NCBI GenBank assembly: GCA_947500445.1
Contig: CANMSB010000015.1
Coordinates: 1-64,000, forward strand
From: an uncultured Flavobacteriaceae bacterium
GTDB lineage: Bacteria; Bacteroidota; Bacteroidia; Flavobacteriales; Flavobacteriaceae
Length of the DNA: 64,000 nt
Direction: 5' to 3'
The position numbers were made by a program, and so were the translations under genes. The notes under the pieces were generated by a model, which was given only the letters and a program-made list of their open reading frames with translations, made no database searches and was not told the DNA's origin. The stretch's first letter is position 1, and every line of letters starts with the position of its first letter. This document shows, in pieces, positions 35,114 to 42,363 of this stretch.

Positions 35114-36067
35114 GTGATGCGCATTCTTTTATCCCTATTTCTAATGACAATTTTTGCCGGAGAGGCAACGGCGCAATTGAACGACTATAAGTATATTATC
35201 GTTCCAAAACAGTTCGGAAACTTTAAAAAACCCAATCAGCACTCTACGAGTACGTTGATCAAATATCTTTTTGCTCAAAAGGGATACACGGTCATTTATG
35301 ATGATAACCTGCCCGAGGACCTTTATGGAAATCCCTGTATCGGGCTAACAGTTCGTTTGAATGATGAATCCTCCCTTTTCACTACTAAAACCACTTTAGG
35401 TCTAATTGATTGTAACGGGCGTGAGGTGTTTAAAAGCGAGGAAGGGAAAAGTAAAAGCAAGGTGTTTCGTGAGGCGTACACCGAGGCCATTAAAAAGGCC
35501 TTTGTTTCATACGAGAACATTGTGTACGAATATAACGGAAGGGGACAGGCACAGGAAGAACCGGTGACGTTACGCTTTAATAACGATGTCAAACATTTGA
35601 AAGAAAATCAGGAGACAACGTCCACTTTGGACAAACATCAAGACCCTATGGTAACACAAAAAGCGACCAAGGACGAACAGTATTTTAAAAGTACGGAACC
35701 TAAAGCGTCCAAATATGAAAAAGGCGAAGCTACCACCGAAGTAACGGAGCAAAAGGCAACGGAGGAGGTTCAACTGTATAAAACAAATACGCCGGTCGAT
35801 TACGATATTGAAAAAAGTACCGGTACAAGTGTAGAAGGTCTTAAGTCCTCCGAACTGTTATATGCCCAAGAAGTAACCAATGGTTTTCAGTTGGTCGACA
35901 GCACGCCCAAAGTAGTGCTGAAAATGTATAGGACAGCTGTTCCCAATGTTTACACTGCCACGATAGCCGGTGGCAATGGTGTGGTCTACCAAAAAGACGA
36001 CAAGTGGTTTTTGGAGTATTATATCGGTGAAAAACAAACGGTTCAGGAATTGAACATCAAGTTTTAA
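35114..36067 (+). CDS. Exported protein of unknown function
   Basis: A 317-residue protein with a signal peptide (LLSLFLMTIFAGEATAQ). The N-terminal domain (about 22-145: LNDYKYIIVPKQFGNF ... LIKYLFAQKGYTVIYDD) is a pattern I associate with uncharacterised Flavobacteriaceae proteins. The middle (about 155-235) is polar, rich in Lys, Glu and Thr and probably disordered. The C-terminal 60 residues look like a compact beta domain. It is on the same strand as the DUF5723 gene, 87 bases downstream. Its stop overlaps the rarA stop on the other strand by 4 bases. Confidence 0.7.
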   Translation: MMRILLSLFLMTIFAGEATAQLNDYKYIIVPKQFGNFKKPNQHSTSTLIKYLFAQKGYTVIYDDNLPEDLYGNPCIGLTVRLNDESSLFTTKTTLGLIDCNGREVFKSEEGKSKSKVFREAYTEAIKKAFVSYENIVYEYNGRGQAQEEPVTLRFNNDVKHLKENQETTSTLDKHQDPMVTQKATKDEQYFKSTEPKASKYEKGEATTEVTEQKATEEVQLYKTNTPVDYDIEKSTGTSVEGLKSSELLYAQEVTNGFQLVDSTPKVVLKMYRTAVPNVYTATIAGGNGVVYQKDDKWFLEYYIGEKQTVQELNIKF

Positions 36068-37341
36068 CCATTGTACTTATCTTTCCAACGGTTTTTCAAA
36101 AAGGTATTTATCGTATCCTCGCGAGGATTGGAACCGGGAACATAAAAGGTGGTCCCACTAAGGCTTTCCGGTAGGTATTCTGCATCCACAAAATTATTGG
36201 AGTACTCATGCGCGTATTGATAATCCGCGCCATAGCCCAAATCTTTCATCAGTTTGGTGGGTGCATTCCGAAGTGGCAACGGTACAGAAAGGTCGCCCGT
36301 CTCCCTTACCCGTTGTTGCGCTTTGTTGATGGCCAAATAACTGGCATTGCTCTTTGGTGAAGTTGCCAAATAAATGGCACATTGGCTAAGGATAATTCTG
36401 GCTTCCGGATACCCTATAGTGGTTACGGATTGAAATGTGGTATTGGCAATGACCAAGGCCGTAGGGTTTGCCAGGCCGATATCCTCCGAAGCCGAAATGA
36501 GCATTCTTCGCGCTATAAACTTTACGTCCTCTCCACCTTCTATCATTCGGGCCAACCAATAAACCGCCGCATTGGGGTCGCTTCCCCGTATGGATTTAAT
36601 GAAGGCCGAAACAATATCATAATGTTGTTCTCCCGTTTTATCGTACAGCACCGTATTTTTTTGCACTTTGCCCATGACGAGTTCATCGGTTACTACAACC
36701 TCCTCCGTATCCTCCGAATTGATGACCAGTTCAAAAATGTTCAAAAGTTTACGACCGTCCCCTCCCGACAAGCGTAAAAGTGCCTCCGTTTCGGCGAGGG
36801 TTATTTTTTTTGACTTTAGTAAAGTGTCCTCATCCATGGCTCTTTTTAACAGCGCTTCCAGATCGGATTTGTCGAATGCATTTAAAATATACACTTGACA
36901 ACGGGACAAAAGTGCAGGAATGACTTCAAAACTAGGATTTTCGGTCGTGGCACCGATAAGGGTAACCCAACCTTTTTCCACGGCGGCAAGCAAGGAGTCT
37001 TGTTGCGATTTGCTGAACCGGTGGATTTCGTCTATAAACAATATGGGGTTTTTTGCGGTAAAAAGTCCACCACTTTGCTTCGCTTTTTCTATGACCTCCC
37101 TAATATCCTTAACCCCGCTGTTGATGGCGCTCAGCGTATAAAAGGGTCTTTTACTTTCGTTGGCGATAATATTGGCCAGGGTCGTTTTTCCCGTTCCGGG
37201 AGGCCCCCAAAGAATCAAGGAGGGGATCATCCCCTTTTTGATTTGCGTGGTTAGGGAACCATGATCGCCCACCAAATGCCTTTGGCTCACATAATCGAAA
37301 AGGGTTTTGGGGCGTATTCGCTCTGCTAACGGTTCGTTCAT
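36064..37341 (-). CDS. rarA: Replication-associated recombination protein RarA (MgsA)
   Basis: A 425-residue AAA+ ATPase of the clamp-loader clade. It starts at 37341 with the family form PLAERIRPKTLFDYVSQRHLVG; the frame is open to 37365. Walker A GPPGTGKTT is at about 46-54 and Walker B is in PILFIDEIHRFSKSQQD. The C-terminal tetramerisation part (GSDPNAAVYWLARMIEGGED and YPESLSGTTFYVPGSN-like end) is present. It acts at stalled replication forks. The intact MITE-like element begins 17 bases upstream of its start codon. Confidence 0.96.
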   Translation of the reverse strand: MNEPLAERIRPKTLFDYVSQRHLVGDHGSLTTQIKKGMIPSLILWGPPGTGKTTLANIIANESKRPFYTLSAINSGVKDIREVIEKAKQSGGLFTAKNPILFIDEIHRFSKSQQDSLLAAVEKGWVTLIGATTENPSFEVIPALLSRCQVYILNAFDKSDLEALLKRAMDEDTLLKSKKITLAETEALLRLSGGDGRKLLNIFELVINSEDTEEVVVTDELVMGKVQKNTVLYDKTGEQHYDIVSAFIKSIRGSDPNAAVYWLARMIEGGEDVKFIARRMLISASEDIGLANPTALVIANTTFQSVTTIGYPEARIILSQCAIYLATSPKSNASYLAINKAQQRVRETGDLSVPLPLRNAPTKLMKDLGYGADYQYAHEYSNNFVDAEYLPESLSGTTFYVPGSNPREDTINTFLKNRWKDKYNG

Positions 37342-37737
37342 ATCGTAAAAGTAAAACAATACCATTTTAACTTTGAAATGGCATGTATAGAAATTGAATT
37401 ATTTTTTAGCTGTTCAACGCAAAAAATGGAAGCATAGCCTTAGCTACGGCTAGATTCCCAGTCAAGCTGGGGACAGGCTTTTTAACAGAATGGATGAAAA
37501 AGAAACGAGTTCTTAGTGTTATTTCAAAGTTAAAATGGTATAAACTAAACAAAAGCGGTCGGTTGGCCGTCAAAGATTAAGGACCGTTTGCGTTTTAAAA
37601 GGGGGGCTGAACCTAACATACAAGTGGTTGAAACGAGTATGCAGGCGTTTATCTCTCTTACCTTCAGAGTGCTTGTTGCCAAGGTGACAATATTTCAGGT
37701 AAAATGGCTATGGCCGATTTATTGCTAAATTTAAGAT
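37342..37737. other. Non-coding stretch holding the intact MITE-like element
   Basis: The 396 bases between the divergent rarA and rhomboid genes are occupied for almost half by the element at 37359-37541. The rest (37542-37737) shows no ORF. A TAAATTTA sequence near 37729 is close to the -7 consensus, directly before the rhomboid start, but without a -33 element. Confidence 0.6.
37359..37541. mobile_element. MITE-like element, 183 bp with perfect 21-bp terminal inverted repeats
   Basis: The ends 37359-37379 and 37521-37541 are exact reverse complements over 21 bases. The interior has no ORF, a block shared with the copy at 20244-20403 (37430-37449), and a small hairpin CCCAG/CTGGG. Size and structure fit a miniature inverted-repeat transposable element mobilised in trans. 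No clear target-site duplication was identified. It sits 17 bases from the rarA start and may carry or alter its promoter. Confidence 0.8.
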
Positions 37738-38496
37738 ATGACGGAAGCTCAGCATTTCAAATTCACAAATGCCGTTATAATCGCCCCACTGGTGTCGGTT
37801 ATCGCCATTTGGACCGTTTTTTGGTTAGAACTGCGTTTGCATACCAACTTTAACGAATTTGGAATAGTGCCCCAAACCTTCGGTGGACTTCGTGGTATAT
37901 TATTAAGTCCGTTCATACATGGTTCTTTGGAGCATCTTTACAACAACACCCTGCCCCTGGGTATTTTAACGGCGGCCCTGTTTTATTTCTATAGGAAGAA
38001 CGCCCTGATGGTGCTTTGCATCGGAATAGTGATTTCCGGTCTGGGAACTTGGCTTATCGGAAGGCCTTCATACCATATTGGTGCCAGTGGGCTTATTTAC
38101 GTATTGGCGAGCTTTATTTTCTTTAAGGGAATCTTTACCAAATATTATCGGCTGATCGCCCTGTCGTTGATCGTGGTGTTTATTTATGGCAGCATGCTTT
38201 GGTACATTTTTCCGGTCAAGGAAGGAATGTCATGGGAAGGACATTTGGCCGGTTTCTTAACAGGATTGCTTTTAGCGGTATTCGTAAGGTCGCACATGCC
38301 CGCAGCTAAAAAATACGACTGGGAACGGGAAGATTACGATGAGACCGATGATGTGTTTTTAAAGCATTTTGACGAGAATGGAAATTTTATGGAGAATGTA
38401 GTACCGGAACAAGAGGAAGAACCGATCGTTACCGCACCAAAGGTGAAAATCACTTATCACTTTAAAAAACGGAAACCTTCCGATACATCGGACTGA
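37738..38496 (+). CDS. Rhomboid-family intramembrane serine protease
   Basis: A 252-residue protein with about six transmembrane helices in residues 12-185. Catalytic Ser117 lies in HIGASGLIY (GxSG motif), catalytic His169 in SWEGHLAGF, and the oxyanion-region HGSLEHLYNN at 61-70 is present. It cuts membrane proteins within or near the bilayer. A cytoplasmic tail of about 65 acidic residues follows the last helix (DYDETDDVFLKHFDENGNF). It is divergent from rarA; substrate unknown. Confidence 0.92.
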   Translation: MTEAQHFKFTNAVIIAPLVSVIAIWTVFWLELRLHTNFNEFGIVPQTFGGLRGILLSPFIHGSLEHLYNNTLPLGILTAALFYFYRKNALMVLCIGIVISGLGTWLIGRPSYHIGASGLIYVLASFIFFKGIFTKYYRLIALSLIVVFIYGSMLWYIFPVKEGMSWEGHLAGFLTGLLLAVFVRSHMPAAKKYDWEREDYDETDDVFLKHFDENGNFMENVVPEQEEEPIVTAPKVKITYHFKKRKPSDTSD

Positions 38497-38567
38497 TTGT
38501 GGTCAATGGCGATATTCGATTCCGTTTTTATGGAACCGCTTACGCTGCATTGGATATTCTCCCAGCT

Positions 38568-39305
38568 CTAGGCGTTTCGTTGGCGTACCGCCTCATATAG
38601 AAAAACGGAGCAGGCGACGGCAACGTTCAATGATTTGATTTCTCCTAGCAAGGGCAACTTGGCACTATGATCGGCAGCTTTAAGCGTTGACGGAGCTATT
38701 CCCCTGTCCTCGGATCCCATGATGATGGCACATGCTCCTTTCAAGGAGGTTTCATACACGGAAGTATCGGTCTTTTCAGTGGCAGCGATTACGGAAACAC
38801 CGCTAGCCTGCAAATAAAACACGGCATCCTTGATATGGTCTACCTTAACGATAGGAACCAAAAAAGCGGCTCCCGCAGAGGTTTTGATGGTGTCGGAAGT
38901 TACGGGAGCGGCACCTTTTTTCTGGATGATAATACCATCTACACCGGTGCATTCCGCGGTCCTGATAATGGCCCCAAAATTACGGACGTCCGAGAGTTGA
39001 TCGAGCAATAAGAACAAGGGGTCCTTTTTTTGTTCCATCACGGTATCCACCAATACCGAAAGATCATGAAAACGAATGGGCGAAATATTCGCTACAACGC
39101 CTTGATGGTTATTATTCGTAAGCCGGTTCAGTTTTTCGATGGGAACATAAGAAGTGTTCAAACCCTTGGCGCGCACGAGTCGTTCCAATTCCTTGGATAA
39201 CGTTCCTTGAAGCCCACGTTGCACAAAAACCTTATCAATGGGTTCGTTAGCAGTTATTGCTTCTATAACCGCACGTATCCCATATATTTGGGTGGTTTCT
39301 TTCAT
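38568..39305 (-). CDS. rlmB: 23S rRNA 2'-O-methyltransferase of the TrmH/SpoU family
   Basis: A 245-residue SpoU-class methyltransferase with a deep trefoil knot. N-terminal substrate-binding domain (about 1-80: IYGIRAVIEAI), then motif 1 NFGAIIRTAECTGVDG, motif 2 IIMGSEDRGIAPSTL, and motif 3 LNVAVACSVFLYEAVRQ. The family member RlmB methylates G2251 of 23S rRNA; the assignment to that site is by similarity of N-terminal domain and length. It is a single gene. Confidence 0.9.
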   Translation of the reverse strand: MKETTQIYGIRAVIEAITANEPIDKVFVQRGLQGTLSKELERLVRAKGLNTSYVPIEKLNRLTNNNHQGVVANISPIRFHDLSVLVDTVMEQKKDPLFLLLDQLSDVRNFGAIIRTAECTGVDGIIIQKKGAAPVTSDTIKTSAGAAFLVPIVKVDHIKDAVFYLQASGVSVIAATEKTDTSVYETSLKGACAIIMGSEDRGIAPSTLKAADHSAKLPLLGEIKSLNVAVACSVFLYEAVRQRNA

Positions 39306-39394
39306 GGCGTAAAGGTAGCCAAATATCGTATGGTGTTTTGGAAAGGGTTTCTTTTTTTAAAGAATTTCAAGAAATCGTTTTTGGTATTGTCCGA

Positions 39395-41131
39395 TTACTC
39401 TACCGTGAACAAAACCCGTTCCGAAATAGGAGTGCCTATAGCGGTAAACCCTTCCAGCACAATTTCAAATGTTCCCGTAATATCGGAGGTAGTAAAGGAG
39501 ATGGTATTGTTTTTTTGTCGTAACACATAGTCGCCGTTCCACAACAATTGATATCGAAAATCCGGAACATGTTCCCAGGAACCGTCTACGGAACCATAAT
39601 TTGGTGAAAAGTATTTTTTAACGGGCTGTACCGTGGGAATGTCCACCGGTTTCGAATCGTTTTTAAAAACCGGGACAACGGTTTGGGGCAGTTTGGTGTT
39701 GAACAGTACTACGCCCTGATATCTTTGTTTTCCAAAAAACAGGTTCGTTTGGGAAGCGATAATTTCCTCGAAATCACTTGCCGATTGGTCCAGTAATAGC
39801 GCATGGTCCTTTACCAACCGACCGTTTAAAAGTACCAAAGCGTCCTTGGTGTCGAACAAAATGGAAGGCGGGGTCCGTACGCGCATTCGATTTCCCGAAT
39901 TTGCTCCACTGATTTGTATCGGCCCAATGATTTCCCGAATGGTTTCCCGTAGGGTCGGGAACCTGGTGTAATCGTCAAGTCTGAAATGACTTTGTGTCCC
40001 CTTTTCCAAAAGGGTTGTTTTTGGGGTCGGGAACAGACTATCGGGCTTTACCGCGAAATAAGATGTTTCTATTTGGTTGTGTACACTTTTTTCCAAAATG
40101 GCTTTTTCCATTTTGGGCGACACTTCAAACCGCCTAAACGATATAGCATCGTATGTAATGGCAGGGGTCGGCGTTAATTGTAACTTGGCATTCTCTTGGT
40201 CCAGGAGGTCTAAAAAAGCCATTTCGTTCTCGATACCCTTTGGAATAACGATATCAAAACGACCTTCGGCATCTGTTCGATAGATATTGAAACGTTCTGG
40301 CTGTCCAGGGACAGAAAGCGCAAGAGACAACGCAGCGGTATTGTCTTCCTCTTTGATGATCGTGCCGGAAAGGATTTTTCCTCTTAGCTCGGGTATAAAT
40401 AGAATGGAATCGTACCGTGCTTTTTCTTTTTTTTCGGGTAGCAGTGCGGTAGCGTTTGGAGGTTCATATCCAGAAAGAGATCCTGCTTTTCGTATGGAAA
40501 GGGAGTAGGAACCTTTTTGCAAGCTAGGGTCTTTTATTGTAATGTTGGCCTGCCCTTCTTTCCTGGTCCCTAAAACTGGCGATGTCATGGAAATCTCTAG
40601 CAACGGCGGAGCGGTATTCTTGAACGGCTTCTGGCTTTGGATTTGGTCGTTTCGGTCAATTTCGGCCCCGTATGTTTCCAAAGAATTGTTCGTTTTCGTT
40701 TTAGCCGTGGTGTAGGGGTTTACTATGGTAATATCACTTTTAAAAAAGGAGGCCATGCCCCCGTTGCGCATCCATTGGGTATGGGCCAGGAGTTTGTAGT
40801 TTCCGGTAGGCAGATTGGTTCCTATAAAAATATCGCTTGTCGCTTTTCCATTGGTAAGGAAAAGGGTTTTTTCAAAAATGGTCTCAAGGGTTTCGTTGAT
40901 CAGCGTGATGTATGCCACTTTGCTCGTGGTGCTCGATCGTAAGGTTTTACGATCAAGAACATAACAACTGTAATGCACATAATCTCCCGGAAAAAATACG
41001 GTGGTGTTAAGATGCAGGTACACGGTTTCTGGTGAAAGCTTTGAAAACGTTTGCGTTTCTTGTGCCTTTGTCCCTTCTTTAAAAAGAAGAAGGAAAAGAA
41101 CGGTTATGAAGAACTTATGTGGTAAAGGCAT
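39395..41131 (-). CDS. Exported MG2-like/plug-like protein of the uptake operon
   Basis: A 578-residue exported protein from the ATG at 41131 (signal LFLLLFKEGTKAQ); the frame is open to 41155. The N-terminal domain (about 25-150) resembles macroglobulin MG2-type Bacteroidota domains: PETVYLHLNTTVFFPGDYVHYSCYVLD and LPTGNYKLLAHTQWM. The C-terminal part has IREIIGPIQI and DALVLLNGRLVKD, which recall a TonB plug domain, but without a barrel. The function is unknown. It is the last gene of the operon with the TonB receptor and the DUF4249 lipoprotein. Confidence 0.65.
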   Translation of the reverse strand: MPLPHKFFITVLFLLLFKEGTKAQETQTFSKLSPETVYLHLNTTVFFPGDYVHYSCYVLDRKTLRSSTTSKVAYITLINETLETIFEKTLFLTNGKATSDIFIGTNLPTGNYKLLAHTQWMRNGGMASFFKSDITIVNPYTTAKTKTNNSLETYGAEIDRNDQIQSQKPFKNTAPPLLEISMTSPVLGTRKEGQANITIKDPSLQKGSYSLSIRKAGSLSGYEPPNATALLPEKKEKARYDSILFIPELRGKILSGTIIKEEDNTAALSLALSVPGQPERFNIYRTDAEGRFDIVIPKGIENEMAFLDLLDQENAKLQLTPTPAITYDAISFRRFEVSPKMEKAILEKSVHNQIETSYFAVKPDSLFPTPKTTLLEKGTQSHFRLDDYTRFPTLRETIREIIGPIQISGANSGNRMRVRTPPSILFDTKDALVLLNGRLVKDHALLLDQSASDFEEIIASQTNLFFGKQRYQGVVLFNTKLPQTVVPVFKNDSKPVDIPTVQPVKKYFSPNYGSVDGSWEHVPDFRYQLLWNGDYVLRQKNNTISFTTSDITGTFEIVLEGFTAIGTPISERVLFTVE

Positions 41132-41142
41132 ATGGTTTTCAA

Positions 41143-42363
41143 TTAATCTATCCAAAATTCGGGAACAATGTTTGTGCCCAGTAAATTACAATCTCCGCAA
41201 ATGGTCGGTACCATACTAAACGGACCTTCTCCCGGAGGTCTCGGAGATCCCGAGTCGGTAAAGAACTCCAAAGTTTCGTTTTCGATTGCGAGTGCCAATG
41301 GGGAATTTCCAAATTGGTCCGTTTCTAAAAGAGGGGAGAGAAAAACATCACAACCAACGGCGTAATTCGGTTCCGTAACATCTTCAAAGAAATCCTCGTA
41401 ATTAAAAAATATGCGGTTTTCGGAGATTGATGCAACATCGAAAAAACCGCTTACCTTTTTAGTACCTCCAGATACGGTAATGTTCCCGATCAGAAAACCA
41501 GGTTGGTTTTGGGACAACAGGCTTCCTTGGTTGGATAGCTTTTGTAAATCGTTATAAAACTCATAAGCACTGCGGCGTTGCACCAGCTGTTTTACCAAAA
41601 TACTATAGCGGTGGGCAATGATAAAATCCCGTCGTTCTATAAATCGAATCGGTAAGGCGACTACGTTGTCTTCGGCCTGGTTGGTCGTATCAAAAAGTAA
41701 ACTCCCGGTGGCGTCAACCGTTTTAAAACAGGTCCGTTCCTCCCTTTGTCTGGGTCTAATATCGACGGTCAGTGGGTCTTGGGTAACCACATAGGCTTCG
41801 AACGGGCTCCACCTTGGCGCGATAATTTTATAGGTCTCCTCATAAAAATAGCGGTAGTAGCGACTTTCTCCCGAAGGGTCGGTACTGTTGACGGTGATGT
41901 TCACGCCTTCTATGCCATTTTCGTCTATTGCCTTTTCGGCAACGACCGAACCGATATTGGAGGTAGTGGATAGCCGCACGGTTTCAGAAACCATTGCGGT
42001 ACCGTTCTGCGTTTCTATTCGTAAGCTGTAATCCGTACCCGGTAGCGCTTCAAAGGCCTCGACGGATCGGTAGGTGCCCGGAACAATTTCCTCAAAAGCG
42101 ATTGCCCTATCATTTTCCAGGACGGTTACCGAGGCATTTTGTTCCGGTACGGCCTCGGATGTGCCGAGTGCCGCTGTGTTGCTTATTTTTACAGTATGAA
42201 ATTCGTTCGTATTGGTTATGGTAGCTTCTACGATAAACACCTCCTCAAAATTACTCTCGGGCAGTTCAAAAGGCTCTACGCAGCGTGTAAATACCAACAG
42301 TACGACCAATGCTAGGGCGCAACGAACGGCAATGTAACGTATGTGGGCGTGCTCTTTGTTCAA
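41143..42363 (-). CDS. DUF4249 lipoprotein
   Basis: A 406-residue protein with a lipoprotein signal (ALVVLLVFTRC, Cys at about 28) followed by VEPFELPE, the standard opening of DUF4249. The family (all-beta, Ig-like N-terminus with EVFIVEATITN) is found next to TonB-dependent receptors in Bacteroidota and is thought to be an outer-membrane partner. Here it overlaps the receptor gene by 4 bases, so the two are translationally coupled. The ligand is unknown. Confidence 0.85.
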   Translation of the reverse strand: MNKEHAHIRYIAVRCALALVVLLVFTRCVEPFELPESNFEEVFIVEATITNTNEFHTVKISNTAALGTSEAVPEQNASVTVLENDRAIAFEEIVPGTYRSVEAFEALPGTDYSLRIETQNGTAMVSETVRLSTTSNIGSVVAEKAIDENGIEGVNITVNSTDPSGESRYYRYFYEETYKIIAPRWSPFEAYVVTQDPLTVDIRPRQREERTCFKTVDATGSLLFDTTNQAEDNVVALPIRFIERRDFIIAHRYSILVKQLVQRRSAYEFYNDLQKLSNQGSLLSQNQPGFLIGNITVSGGTKKVSGFFDVASISENRIFFNYEDFFEDVTEPNYAVGCDVFLSPLLETDQFGNSPLALAIENETLEFFTDSGSPRPPGEGPFSMVPTICGDCNLLGTNIVPEFWID

